DNA from: Sphingopyxis sp.
GTDB taxonomy: Bacteria > Pseudomonadota > Alphaproteobacteria > Sphingomonadales > Sphingomonadaceae
Length of the DNA stretch: 64,000 nt
Assembly (NCBI GenBank): GCA_016463225.1
Contig: JAEMRT010000007.1
Location: 43,588-107,587, forward strand
Direction of reading: 5' to 3'
Positions 1 to 8,526 of this stretch are shown piece after piece; within the stretch, counting starts at the first letter, position 1, and each line of letters starts with the position of its first letter. The notes under the pieces were generated by a model, which saw nothing but the letters and a program-made list of their open reading frames with translations, did no database searches and was not told the DNA's origin. Both the position numbers and the translations under genes were made by a program.

Positions 1-102
1 CTCTCCCTTGGCGTATATCTTCCACATATCGGTGATGATGCGGGGTTGACGGATAGCGATCAGTCGCCTTTTGAAACTGGAACAGACAGCAAGGACGATC
101 CA

Positions 103-972
103 ATGGCAAGTGCCGGCCCCACCTCGAACAGCTTCATTTCACAGCGGCTGAAGCTCCACTATGTCGATTGGGGCAATCGCGGGGCGCCGCCGCTGCTGCT
201 CGTCCACGGTGGCCGCGACCATTGTCGCAACTGGGACTGGGTCGCCGACAAGTTGCGCGATCGCTATCATATCATCGCCCCTGACCTGCGCGGTCACGGC
301 GACAGCGCCTGGTCGCCCGATGGCAATTACGCGATGGACGGCTTCGTCTATGACCTAGCGCAGTTGATCCACCAACTCGATCTGGGGCCGATCAGCATCG
401 TCGCCCATTCGATGGGCGGCAATATCGCGCTGCGCTACACCGGTCTCTACCCGGAAAATGTCCGCAAGCTGGTCGCAATCGAGGGGCTCGGGCCGTCGCC
501 GAAGATCATCGCTGAACGCGCCCAAAAGCCTTACGGCGAACGCTTCCGCAAATGGATCGACGACAAACGGCAGGCCGCCGGACGAACGCCGCGCCGTTAC
601 GCCACCCTCGACGACGCGCTGGCACGGATGATGGGCGAGAACAGCTATCTGACCGAAGTCCAGGCGCGCCACCTGACCATCCACGGCATCAGCCGCAACG
701 AGGATGGCAGCTGGAGCTGGAAGTTCGACAATTACCTCAACGTCTGGCCCGCCTTCGACATGCCACAGGACAACATCGCGGCGCTGTGGGGCGCGATTAC
801 CTGCCCGACCCTGCTGCTTTATGGCGCGAACAGCTGGGCATCAAACCCCGAAGGCGACGGGCGCCTTGCGCATTTCAACACCGCGACGGTGATCGAGTTC
901 GAAAACGCCGGCCACTGGCTGCATCACGACCAGTTCGACCGGTTCATGTCCACGCTAGACGACTTCCTGTAA
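103..972 (+). CDS. alpha/beta hydrolase
   Basis: An alpha/beta-hydrolase fold protein of 289 residues. It has the oxyanion region LLLVHGGRDH near the N-terminus, the nucleophile elbow AHSMGG, and a C-terminal FENAGHWLHHD that supplies the catalytic His. The substrate cannot be read from sequence. I chose the ATG at 103 because AAGGA lies 7 nt upstream; an in-frame TTG at 46 would add a polar stretch with no family similarity. It sits upstream of the TonB-like gene on the same strand. Its link to iron uptake is only positional. Confidence 0.85.
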   Translation: MASAGPTSNSFISQRLKLHYVDWGNRGAPPLLLVHGGRDHCRNWDWVADKLRDRYHIIAPDLRGHGDSAWSPDGNYAMDGFVYDLAQLIHQLDLGPISIVAHSMGGNIALRYTGLYPENVRKLVAIEGLGPSPKIIAERAQKPYGERFRKWIDDKRQAAGRTPRRYATLDDALARMMGENSYLTEVQARHLTIHGISRNEDGSWSWKFDNYLNVWPAFDMPQDNIAALWGAITCPTLLLYGANSWASNPEGDGRLAHFNTATVIEFENAGHWLHHDQFDRFMSTLDDFL

Positions 973-1016
973 ATCGATCCCCGGCGGCGCGCATCGGCGC
1001 GCATTTGGGATACGCA

Positions 1017-1739
1017 ATGGCCTACACGGGGCAGATTTCCAGACGGCAGCGGGTCGTGTCGGGCGGCGGCGCCCTTTTCGCCGTCGTCGCGGTTGGATTT
1101 GGCCTGGCCAGCGGCCTCGACCTCGACGTCGTCCGCAAGGCCAGCCAGGCGATCGCAGCCGTCGCCATACCGGCACCACCGCCGCCTGAACCGGTCGTAC
1201 CGCAAGCCGCCCCCAGTTACACAGCGAGCGGCAAGGCGTCGGCGGCGAACAAGCACGCCAAGGCCGCACCGATTGTTGCCCCCAAAGCCAAACTGCCGCC
1301 GACCATACCCCCGATCACCGCCGCGCCGTTCCCCGGTGCAGGTAACGACTCGGCGGCGGGCGCCGCGCCCAACCCCGGGACTGGATCAGGCGCCGGTGGG
1401 CGCGGCGACGGCGACGGCGCCGGCGGTTCGGGCAGTGGTACCGGCGGTGGCAGCAAGGCGGTGTGGAAAAGCGGCACGATCCGCGACCGTGACTATCCGG
1501 CCGCCGCCAGCCGCGCGCGCATCGGTGGCGAGGTCGAGGTTCGTTTCACGATCCAGCCGACGGGCCGCGTCACGGGGTGCCGCGTGACGCGCTCGAGCGG
1601 CGACGCGACGCTCGATGTCACCACATGCCGCCTGATCGAGGAGCGTTTCCGCTTCAGGCCCGCGACCAACGCCGCTGGCGATGCGGTGGCCAGCGCCTAT
1701 GGCTGGCGGCAAAACTGGTGGCTGGAACCGCGACGCTGA
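1017..1739 (+). CDS. TonB-like energy transducer
   Basis: A 240-residue TonB-family protein. One N-terminal membrane segment (about residues 15-32) is followed by a Pro/Ala-rich periplasmic spacer, then a Gly-rich linker. The C-terminal TonB domain (about 150-240) contains YPAAASRARIGGEVEVRF and the conserved Cys pair around GCRVTRSSGD and TTCRLIEERF. TonB proteins pass proton-motive energy from ExbBD to outer-membrane receptors, and a siderophore receptor starts about 140 nt downstream. No exbB or exbD is present in the window, so it must use an ExbBD pair encoded elsewhere. The ATG at 1017 gives a normal membrane-anchor start. Confidence 0.85.
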   Translation: MAYTGQISRRQRVVSGGGALFAVVAVGFGLASGLDLDVVRKASQAIAAVAIPAPPPPEPVVPQAAPSYTASGKASAANKHAKAAPIVAPKAKLPPTIPPITAAPFPGAGNDSAAGAAPNPGTGSGAGGRGDGDGAGGSGSGTGGGSKAVWKSGTIRDRDYPAAASRARIGGEVEVRFTIQPTGRVTGCRVTRSSGDATLDVTTCRLIEERFRFRPATNAAGDAVASAYGWRQNWWLEPRR

Positions 1740-1792
1740 ACCCGATCGCGCAAAGGATGCCTCGCAAGCGCTGCGACAAAATGCTACTTAGA

Positions 1793-1807
1793 TGCGAATA
1801 GTTCGCA
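1793..1807. promoter_or_regulatory. Fur-like palindrome upstream of siderophore receptor
   Basis: A perfect 6-bp inverted repeat, TGCGAA-TAG-TTCGCA, lies 71 bp upstream of the receptor start. Extended to 19 bp, it matches 15 of 19 positions of a second site at 8068-8082 that precedes the facing iron-linked operon. Fur-family sites in Alphaproteobacteria are AT-rich palindromes of this size. Assignment to Fur rather than another iron regulator is inference. Confidence 0.5.
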
Positions 1808-1877
1808 ATATACGTTGACACTGCGATCGACTCTCAATAGCGAGCGCCCCAAGCCAATCACAAAACAGGGGTTTACC

Positions 1878-4280
1878 GTGAAGCCATCGACATCCGCCTC
1901 GTTCCTCGCCCTCTCCTGCGTCGGCAGCCTGATCAGCGCGCCCGCCTTCGCCACCGAGACAGGAGCTGACGCGCAGGATGCCCCCGGCAGCCGCAGCGAC
2001 ATCGTCGTTTCGGGCACACTGGCGACCGAGGTGGAATCGCCGAAATCAACCGCGCCGCTCGTCGATACCCCGCAGACAGTCACCGTCGTGTCGCAGGAAC
2101 AGCTGCGACAGCAGAATTTGCTTACCCTGCGCGACGCGCTCTCGACGATCCCCGGCATCACCTTTGGCGCCGGCGAAGGCGGCGGCGGTTATGGCGACTC
2201 GATCAACCTGCGTGGCTATTCGGCAAACAACGACCTCACCGTCGACGGCGTCCGCGACGCGGCGCAGTACAGCCGCACCGACCCGTTCAACCTGCAACAG
2301 ATCGAGGTCTATAACGGCGCCAACTCGGTGTTCAACGGATCGGGCAGCGTCGGCGGCACGATCAACCTCGTCAGCAAAATCCCCTTCGCGCGCAACGCCA
2401 CGACCGTGCAGGCCGCCGTTGGCACCGACAATTATTACCGCGGCTCGGTCGACAGCAACTGGCGCGTCAGCGACCTGATCGCGGTGCGCCTCAACGCGAT
2501 GTATCACGAAAATGACGTCCCGGGCCGTGACGTCGAAAACTTCAAGCGCTGGGGCGTCGCGCCGTCGATCACGATCGGCGTCGACAGCGACACCAGCCTG
2601 ACGCTCGCCTATATCCATCAGGATGACGACAACACGCCGATCTATGGCGTTCCTTATTATCTGAGCACCGTGAATAACGGCCCGCTCGCAGGGGTCGACG
2701 ACAGCGATTATTTCGGCATCGTCAACCTCGACGAACAGCGTACCAAGGTCGATCGCCTCACCGCGACCTTCCGCCATGCATTCAGCGACAATGTCTCGAT
2801 TCGGAACCTCACCCGCTGGCAGCGCGTCGGCGCCTATAGCGTGGCGAGCGCACCGCAGGGCGTCTTCTGCCTCGCCAGCGGGCTGCAGCCAATCGGCGCC
2901 GGGCCGAATTCGACCGTCGGCATCGCCTGCCCCGCGGGCCAGAATGTTCCCGGCACTTATTACCAGAGCGGCCCGCGCGGGTTCGTGCGCGATCAGGTCA
3001 ACGACATGCTCCACAACCAGACCGATCTGACGGTCGTCACCGGCGAAACGGGCGGCACACGCAACACGCTCGTCGTCGGCGCCTCCTTCTCGCGCGAAGA
3101 TTATGAGATCACTACCGGGTCGCTGCTGCGCAACCCCAATGGCTCGGCGGTAACCCCGCTGCCAACGATCAGCTTGTCGAACCCGAACACCGTGTACACC
3201 GGCCCGATCAACTTCACCGTCACCGCGCGGTCAAAGGGCTACAGCCGCAATGCCGCTATCTACGCCTTCGACACGCTCGAGCTGGGCAGCATGTTCGAAT
3301 TGAACGCCGGCATCCGTTACGAAAGCAACCGCGCCGAATTCCGCAATATCCCGCTGACCTTTGTTCCGCCGGGCACGACCGACCTGACCGCGGCGCAGCG
3401 CGCGCCGCAGATCAGCGACGAGAATCTGTTCTCGTACCGCGTCGGCGCGGTGTTCCACCCGATCGAGAATGTCAGTCTCTACGCCGCTTATGGCAACGCC
3501 AAAACGCCATCGTCGGCAACGGTCCGCCTCGGCTGCGGCGTCATCCCCGCGACGCCGGGTGCGGCCGACCCCTGCGCGGTCGCACCGGAAAAGGCGCGTA
3601 CCTATGAAATCGGCGCCAAGGCCGAGCTCATGGACAAGAAGCTGCTGCTCACCGCGGCGCTGTTCCGCAACGAACGCAGCAACTTCCGGACTCCGTCGAA
3701 CGACCCCTCGCTGCCCAACTCGCTGCAGGTGCTCGACGGTCAATCGCGTGTCGATGGTGTCGCGCTGGGCGTGACCGGCAATGTGACCCCCGAGTGGGCG
3801 ATCTTCGCCAACTACACCTATCTCGACAGCGAAGTGCGCCAGAGCGTCTCGGACTTCTGCCTGCGATCGCCCGCAGCCACTGGCTGCGGCAACAGCGCCG
3901 CACTCGTCGATCCGCAGGCGGGCGACCGCCTGATCCAGACGCCGAAACATTCGGGCAGCCTGTTCACCACCTATGTCTTCCCGTTCGGTCTGCAGGTGGG
4001 TTACGGGCTGACCTATCAGGGCAAGTTCGCCACCAATCAGCGCAACGTGCTCCAGCGGGCGCAGTTCATGGTCGACGACTATCTGATCCACCGCGCCTTT
4101 GTGTCCTATGACTTCAAGAACGGTCTGGTCGCGCAGCTTAACGTCACCAACCTGACCAACGAGGATTATTACACTGGCGTCCGCAACAACGTGAACGCCA
4201 CCACAGGCGCCGTTTCGGGCGGCTGGGCGACCCCCGGCGATGCACGCTCGGCGGTGTTCAGCCTCTTCTACAACTTCTGA
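1878..4280 (+). CDS. TonB-dependent siderophore receptor (PiuA/Fiu-like)
   Basis: An outer-membrane receptor of 800 residues. The GTG at 1878 gives a clean signal peptide ending SAPAFA, whereas an in-frame TTG at 1815 would place 21 polar residues before it. The plug domain has TPQTVTVVSQEQL, the LRGY segment and VYNGANSVFNGSGSVGGTIN, typical of catecholate-siderophore receptors. The barrel ends in FSLFYNF with a terminal Phe, the usual BAM signal. A PiuC-type hydroxylase follows 57 nt downstream, the same pairing as PiuA-PiuC in other Proteobacteria. The Fur-like site at 1793-1807 suggests iron repression. Confidence 0.93.
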   Translation: MKPSTSASFLALSCVGSLISAPAFATETGADAQDAPGSRSDIVVSGTLATEVESPKSTAPLVDTPQTVTVVSQEQLRQQNLLTLRDALSTIPGITFGAGEGGGGYGDSINLRGYSANNDLTVDGVRDAAQYSRTDPFNLQQIEVYNGANSVFNGSGSVGGTINLVSKIPFARNATTVQAAVGTDNYYRGSVDSNWRVSDLIAVRLNAMYHENDVPGRDVENFKRWGVAPSITIGVDSDTSLTLAYIHQDDDNTPIYGVPYYLSTVNNGPLAGVDDSDYFGIVNLDEQRTKVDRLTATFRHAFSDNVSIRNLTRWQRVGAYSVASAPQGVFCLASGLQPIGAGPNSTVGIACPAGQNVPGTYYQSGPRGFVRDQVNDMLHNQTDLTVVTGETGGTRNTLVVGASFSREDYEITTGSLLRNPNGSAVTPLPTISLSNPNTVYTGPINFTVTARSKGYSRNAAIYAFDTLELGSMFELNAGIRYESNRAEFRNIPLTFVPPGTTDLTAAQRAPQISDENLFSYRVGAVFHPIENVSLYAAYGNAKTPSSATVRLGCGVIPATPGAADPCAVAPEKARTYEIGAKAELMDKKLLLTAALFRNERSNFRTPSNDPSLPNSLQVLDGQSRVDGVALGVTGNVTPEWAIFANYTYLDSEVRQSVSDFCLRSPAATGCGNSAALVDPQAGDRLIQTPKHSGSLFTTYVFPFGLQVGYGLTYQGKFATNQRNVLQRAQFMVDDYLIHRAFVSYDFKNGLVAQLNVTNLTNEDYYTGVRNNVNATTGAVSGGWATPGDARSAVFSLFYNF

Positions 4281-4286
4281 TCATAA

Positions 4287-4316
4287 GGGCGGGTGCGGCG
4301 ATTGCCGTTCCCGCCC
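4287..4316 (+). terminator. hairpin after receptor gene
   Basis: The 7-bp arms GGGCGGG and CCCGCCC enclose a second short stem (CGGC/GCCG), starting 6 nt after the receptor stop. Only a short T stretch follows, so termination may be partial and may lower expression of the downstream hydroxylase. Confidence 0.5.
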
Positions 4317-4337
4317 ATTTCAGACTAGAACCGGCGC

Positions 4338-5021
4338 ATGATCCGTATCATTCCCGACGTTCTCGACGCCGACGGCGTCGCCAAGCTCCGTTCCATTCTC
4401 GATGCCGCCGACTGGATCGACGGTAACGAGACGTCGGGTCCGCAAGCTGCACTCGCAAAACGTAACCAGCAGCTCCCCGAATTTGGCGAAGCGGCCGCCG
4501 AGGCGGGCCGCTTCGTGCTCGACGCATTGGGCCGCAGCCCGCTGTTCATTGCTGCCGCGCTGCCGCTCAAAATCTATCCGCCCTATTTCAACCGCTATGG
4601 CGGCGGCGAAAATTTCGGCGACCATATCGACAATGCCATTCGCATGCGCCGCGGCACCGAGTTCCGGATGCGCAGCGACCTGTCAGCGACGCTCTTCCTT
4701 GCCGATCCCGATAGCTATGAGGGCGGCGAGTTGGTGGTCGAGGGCTTGTCCGAAGCGCCGGGGATCAAATTGCCCGCGGGGCATATGGTGCTCTACCCCG
4801 CCACCACGGTCCACCGCATCGAACCGGTGACGGCAGGGACGCGCGTCGCGAGCTTTTTCTGGATCCAGTCGATGGTGCGCGATCAGGGTCAGCGCAACCT
4901 GCTCTTCGACCTCGATCTGGGGGTTCAAGGCGCCGCCATGGCACTGGGTCAAGGCGACGCGACGGTGGTGCGCCTGACCGGCGTCTATCACAATCTACTG
5001 CGCCGCTGGGCCGACAGCTAG
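4338..5021 (+). CDS. PKHD-type Fe(II)/2-oxoglutarate hydroxylase (PiuC-like)
   Basis: A cytosolic Fe(II)/2-oxoglutarate dioxygenase of 227 residues, full length for the PiuC family. The iron triad is visible as H96-x-D98 (GDHIDNAI) and H159 ([10 protein letters not shown]), and R169 is placed to bind 2-oxoglutarate. The family is encoded beside catecholate receptors and is induced by low iron in Pseudomonas; its native substrate is unsettled. The C-terminal part ([20 protein letters not shown]) is characteristic. It lies downstream of the receptor on the same strand and is probably co-expressed with it. Confidence 0.9.
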   Translation: MIRIIPDVLDADGVAKLRSILDAADWIDGNETSGPQAALAKRNQQLPEFGEAAAEAGRFVLDALGRSPLFIAAALPLKIYPPYFNRYGGGENFGDHIDNAIRMRRGTEFRMRSDLSATLFLADPDSYEGGELVVEGLSEAPGIKLPAGHMVLYPATTVHRIEPVTAGTRVASFFWIQSMVRDQGQRNLLFDLDLGVQGAAMALGQGDATVVRLTGVYHNLLRRWADS

Positions 5022-5031
5022 GGTCAGGATC

Positions 5032-5991
5032 CTAGTCCAGCATCGCGCGCCAGCCGCGCGATAAATATTCGCGATCGCCCGCAATCACGCACGCGGCCAG
5101 TTGTTGCGCATCGGCCAGCACAATCGCCGCTGCGGGGCCAAGCACGGTCAGTGCCGTCGCGCAGCCGTCGGCCATCATGCAGCTGCGGTGGAGCACCGTC
5201 GCCGACGACACCGCATTGACGATCGGCCGTCCGGTGCGTGGATCGAAACTATGCGAATAATGCTGACCGTCGACAGTCAAACCGCGGCGATAATTGCCCG
5301 ATGTCGCCGCCGACAGATCGTGTAGCGCGATCCGGTAGGGCGCCACCGACGACGTGGGCGGCATCTCGACATCGACCCACCACGGCTGGCCATCGGGACG
5401 GATGCCCTCGCCGCGCAGCTCGCCGCCGACGTCGAGCAGGAAGTGGCGCACGCCCTGCGCGAGCAGCCATTCGCCGGCGAGATCGACGCCATAGCCTTTG
5501 GCGATGCCCGACAGGTCGAGAACCGCGCCGGCGCTGCGCCGGATGCGGCGGGTCTCAGGGTCGAAATCGATCCGGCGTTCGCCGTCTTCGGCGGCGTCAG
5601 GCACCCGATCGACCGGACCGCTGGCGCCAAAGCCCCACCGATCGGTCAGCGCGCCGAGGCACGGGTCGAACGCGCCGTCACTCGCGCGCGCGATCGTCAG
5701 CGCGGCATCGACAACATGGGCAAACTCCGCCGGCAGCTCGCTCCACACGCCCGCCTCGGCGCGATTGAACCGCGACAGGTCGGACGCGGCGTCCCACTGG
5801 CTCATCTGCGCAACCACCCGGTCGAGCGCCGCCTGCACCCCCGCGGCGACCGACGGCGACGCGGCGACCGCTTGCAGCGACCAGACTGTCCCCATCGTTT
5901 CGCCGCTGAAGCGCGTGATCGCTGCCCCCGGGTCGCGCGCGGCAAAGGCCGCTGGTGTCAGCGCCCGGGGGATCAGGATGCGGTCGCTCAG
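5032..5991 (-). CDS. apbE: FAD:protein FMN transferase (ApbE)
   Basis: ApbE attaches FMN covalently to Thr/Ser of exported proteins. Signature motifs are ETMGTVWSLQ, the WD..SDLSRFN segment, DLSGIAKGYGVD, LLDVGGELRGEG, SFDPRTGRPI and MMADGCATAL. No signal peptide or lipobox is evident. The start is unusual: no ATG, GTG or TTG exists in frame between the upstream DUF4198 stop and an ATG at 5895 inside the first conserved motif. The CTG at 5991 overlaps that stop as CTGA and fits translational coupling. It is the last gene of an operon with DUF4198, DUF2271 and PepSY genes; DUF2271 carries a possible flavinylation motif. Confidence 0.9.
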   Translation of the reverse strand: MSDRILIPRALTPAAFAARDPGAAITRFSGETMGTVWSLQAVAASPSVAAGVQAALDRVVAQMSQWDAASDLSRFNRAEAGVWSELPAEFAHVVDAALTIARASDGAFDPCLGALTDRWGFGASGPVDRVPDAAEDGERRIDFDPETRRIRRSAGAVLDLSGIAKGYGVDLAGEWLLAQGVRHFLLDVGGELRGEGIRPDGQPWWVDVEMPPTSSVAPYRIALHDLSAATSGNYRRGLTVDGQHYSHSFDPRTGRPIVNAVSSATVLHRSCMMADGCATALTVLGPAAAIVLADAQQLAACVIAGDREYLSRGWRAMLD

Positions 5992-6827
5992 GGCGCCAGC
6001 ACCTCGAGCGTGGTGACATAGCTCGCACGGCGCGCCAGCGGCGGCGGCGGCGCACCCTCGCCTTCCTCGCCCTCGACCTGCGGGGTCGTGACGTTCAGCC
6101 AGTACATGCCGGGCTCGGCCCACGTCACCTCGACCTTGCCGTCGGCGCCGGTGGTCAGATCCATCTGGCCCAGCTGGTCGCGATAGCGGATGCCGCCGTG
6201 GATCACCGTGACCGGCAGGCCCGCGGCGGGTTTGCCATCGAACAGGAACTGAAAGGTCGCCGCCTCGCCCGCGATCAGGTCGTTCGGGTGCGTCACGGGC
6301 ACCAGCTCGATGCCCTTGCCGGTCGGCTTGAACAGCGCCGTCGTCGGCTCGCCCACCGTCACGAAAATCTCGTTGCGGTTGTTCGCCTCGGCGGTTTTCA
6401 CATTGGTCGCGCCCGCGGGCAAGCGCTCGGCCAGATTGGCCGTAGTCGTCCCGCGCGGCAGCCGCTCGGTCTTGCCGTTCAGGTCATAGCTGCCCATCAG
6501 CATGTCGGCGACCGACGCGATCCGCCACGTCCCCTTCTGCGTCAGATGGACGTCAAAGGTACTGCGATAACGCCCCGTCGATTTATTCTCGATCGCCGCC
6601 TCGGTGCCGTCGGGCGCCCATGCCTTCATCGCGTCGAGCCGCATCGGCTGATGCTCGAAATAGAACAGGTCATTCGAGACCGCTGCATCGACCGTCACCC
6701 ACACGTCATCGCCCGATACCACCGTCGACGACGGCATCATCCACTGGCGGTGGGCGCTGGCCGGAACCGCCGCCAGAGCCGCGAGTGCGGCGCCCGCGGC
6801 AAAACCCCAAAGTCGCTTGCTCATCAT
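5988..6827 (-). CDS. DUF4198 periplasmic protein
   Basis: A 279-residue secreted protein with a signal peptide ending VPASAHRQW, followed by the DUF4198 pattern (HRQWMMPSSTVVSG, DLFYFEHQP). The C-terminal half resembles a carboxypeptidase-like or Ig-like beta domain (GKPAAGLPVTVIHGG, ADGKVEVTWAEPGMYWL). DUF4198 proteins are often found in metal-uptake loci; some resemble NikK-like components. It overlaps apbE by 4 nt and follows DUF2271 closely, so all belong to one operon. The exact role is unknown. A second ATG three nt downstream (6824) is an equally good start. Confidence 0.8.
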   Translation of the reverse strand: MMSKRLWGFAAGAALAALAAVPASAHRQWMMPSSTVVSGDDVWVTVDAAVSNDLFYFEHQPMRLDAMKAWAPDGTEAAIENKSTGRYRSTFDVHLTQKGTWRIASVADMLMGSYDLNGKTERLPRGTTTANLAERLPAGATNVKTAEANNRNEIFVTVGEPTTALFKPTGKGIELVPVTHPNDLIAGEAATFQFLFDGKPAAGLPVTVIHGGIRYRDQLGQMDLTTGADGKVEVTWAEPGMYWLNVTTPQVEGEEGEGAPPPPLARRASYVTTLEVLAP

Positions 6828-6842
6828 TCTGCCCTCTCGTGC

Positions 6843-7373
6843 TTATCGGAAAGAGACCGCGACGGCCCCCAGTTCAGTCTTGCCCGCAGCGCGCCCGCCG
6901 GCGCCGGCCTTGGCGGGCCAGCTGAACGGAATGCGCAGCAATTCGCGGCTGCCCACCTCGCGCGCCGCTTCGATCACCAATGTATATGGGCCCGCCGCCG
7001 CCGCACCGAGCTGAGCGCGCGAGAAGGATATTTTATGCGCGCCCGGCGCGCGCGTCGCGCCGGTAATCCCGTTGGCAGGGAAGGTCAGCGAACGCCCCGA
7101 CACCCGCCACCATTGGCGCACGTCGCGAAGCCACTTGGTCCCCTCATTCGCCTTCATGTCATGGTCGTACCAGACGGCGACCGTCTTCGCCTTGGCGCCC
7201 GCCTTTTCGACCCAGATCGCGACATAGGGCTTGTGATATTCGGCGACCTTCAGCCGCGGAATATTGATCGTCACGTCCATCGTGCCGGGATCGGCGGCCA
7301 GCGCAGGGGCGGCGAAAGCGGCGCCCAGGCCGACGGTAGAACCCAGCACAAGCACGCGCGTGGAAAGCTGCAT
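6843..7373 (-). CDS. DUF2271 protein with possible FMN-attachment motif
   Basis: A 176-residue exported protein with a signal peptide ending APALAA and a beta-rich DUF2271 domain (MDVTINIP, KPYVAIWVEKAG, VAVWYDHD). The stretch NGITGATR (residues 101-108) matches the [S/T]GA[S/T] pattern that ApbE flavinylates, with T107 as the predicted FMN acceptor. The apbE gene is two genes downstream in the same operon. I infer a periplasmic flavoprotein taking electrons from the PepSY membrane partner. I chose the ATG at 7373 because the protein then begins with its signal peptide. Confidence 0.82.
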   Translation of the reverse strand: MQLSTRVLVLGSTVGLGAAFAAPALAADPGTMDVTINIPRLKVAEYHKPYVAIWVEKAGAKAKTVAVWYDHDMKANEGTKWLRDVRQWWRVSGRSLTFPANGITGATRAPGAHKISFSRAQLGAAAAGPYTLVIEAAREVGSRELLRIPFSWPAKAGAGGRAAGKTELGAVAVSFR

Positions 7374-7384
7374 CACGAAACTCC

Positions 7385-8029
7385 CTAATGAATGAAAATG
7401 ACGGCGATCGCGGCGGGGATCGCCAGCCCCAGCCCGACAAGCGGCCAGGTGCTTTTGCGCTTCGCCGAATGAAGCTGGAGCAGGAACAGCCCGGTGATCG
7501 CAAAGACCAGACAGGCAAAGGAGAAGATATCGATGAACAGGCTCCACTCGCCGCCCGAATTGCGGCCCTTGTGGAGATCGTTGAGATAGGAGATCCAGCC
7601 GCGGCTGGTGACTTCGCTGGCCACCCCACCCGTCGTCAGGTCAATCGCGACCCACGCGTCGCCGCCCGGACGCGGCGCGGGCAGATAAACCTCACCCGCC
7701 GACCATTCAGCCTCGTTCGACGCCTTCACCGGGAAAGTCTGCTCGACCCAGTCGGCGACCGGCCCCGGCAATGGCGCCTTGGCATCGGCGGGAATAGCGG
7801 CAGTCAGCTGCGCGAGCAGGCCGGCGGGAAGCTCGGCCGATTTTTCGGTGACGACGGGCGTTGCTTCAATGTCGGCGGCGTGATTGAGCGTGAAGCCGGT
7901 AATCGCGAACAGCAGCACGCCGATCAGGCAGACGGCCGAACTCATCCAGTGCCACATGTGCAGCTGTTTCAGCCAAAAGGCTTTCCGGCTCTTCTTGAGC
8001 GCCGGGCGCGGGGGGATGGGTGCGTGCAT
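7385..8029 (-). CDS. PepSY-associated membrane protein
   Basis: A 214-residue inner-membrane protein and the first gene of the operon. It has a cytoplasmic basic N-terminus, a His-containing entry to the first membrane helix (KQLHMWHWMSSAV), a periplasmic PepSY-type domain (about residues 50-150) and two C-terminal helices (IDIFSFACLVFAITGLFLL and the last 20 residues). PepSY_TM proteins are proposed to move electrons across the membrane, with haem bound by helix histidines. Paired with DUF2271 and ApbE, it would fit a ferric-siderophore or metal reductase. The reductase role is inference. Confidence 0.82.
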   Translation of the reverse strand: MHAPIPPRPALKKSRKAFWLKQLHMWHWMSSAVCLIGVLLFAITGFTLNHAADIEATPVVTEKSAELPAGLLAQLTAAIPADAKAPLPGPVADWVEQTFPVKASNEAEWSAGEVYLPAPRPGGDAWVAIDLTTGGVASEVTSRGWISYLNDLHKGRNSGGEWSLFIDIFSFACLVFAITGLFLLQLHSAKRKSTWPLVGLGLAIPAAIAVIFIH

Positions 8030-8067
8030 CGAGGAATTCTGAAAAGGAATGATGCAGCGGCATTATC

Positions 8068-8082
8068 GAGAACGATTCGCAA
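8068..8082. promoter_or_regulatory. Fur-like site upstream of PepSY operon
   Basis: Read on the - strand, TTGCGAATCGTTCTC lies 39 bp upstream of the PepSY start, inside an AT-rich stretch. Its core TGCGAAT-GTTC is shared with the palindrome at 1793-1807 upstream of the siderophore receptor. This suggests one iron-responsive repressor controls both arms of the cluster. Confidence 0.45.
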
Positions 8083-8192
8083 TTACAATAATTATTGCAG
8101 CGCCGCAGCGATTTGCGCGCCGCCGTGCGCCGGCCCGACGACCAGATCGCACGCCCGCCCCGAAGGGCTGAAGCGACGATGAAGGGAGTAGG

Positions 8193-8284
8193 TGGCGGAG
8201 ACGGAGGGATTCGAACCCTCGGTGCCGCATTCACAGCACGACGGTTTAGCAAACCGTTGGTTTCAGCCACTCACCCACGTCTCC
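8193..8284 (-). tRNA. tRNA-Ser (anticodon GCT)
   Basis: A class II tRNA of 92 nt including an encoded CCA. The acceptor stem GGAGACG pairs with CGTCTCC; the D-arm region contains GAGTGGCTGAAA. The anticodon stem ACGGT/ACCGT carries loop TTGCTAA, anticodon GCT, reading AGC/AGU Ser codons. A long variable arm follows (about 20 nt), as expected for Ser, and the T-arm is GAGGG-TTCGAAT-CCCTC. No integrated element is seen beside it. Confidence 0.97.
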
Positions 8285-8526
8285 GCATGGTCTGTCGCGC
8301 TAACGACAGTTGGCCTAGGCGGGTCGCTATAGCCATGCACTTCGCGCCCCGCAACGCCTAAGATTGCGCAATATTTCGCGGTGACACGGCATTTTGTCGC
8401 ACAATCGATTCGGTCTGGCGCAAAATCGACTCGGGTCATCGCCGGTTCATTGCCCGCCGCGCAAACCGGGTCATGATTAACACCGGTTTCGGTACGCATG
8501 TACCGATCGAATTTTGGGGGTCCGTT

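Noticed and set aside
1815..1877. TTG start of the siderophore receptor
   Set aside because: It would put polar residues before the signal peptide; the GTG at 1878 gives a normal export signal.
2046..3014. Long open frame on - inside the siderophore receptor gene
   Set aside because: High-GC shadow of the receptor gene, with no family signature; similar antisense frames occur at 12923-14368, 21570-23300, 27392-28822, 32459-33835 and 57110-58948, all opposite well-identified genes.
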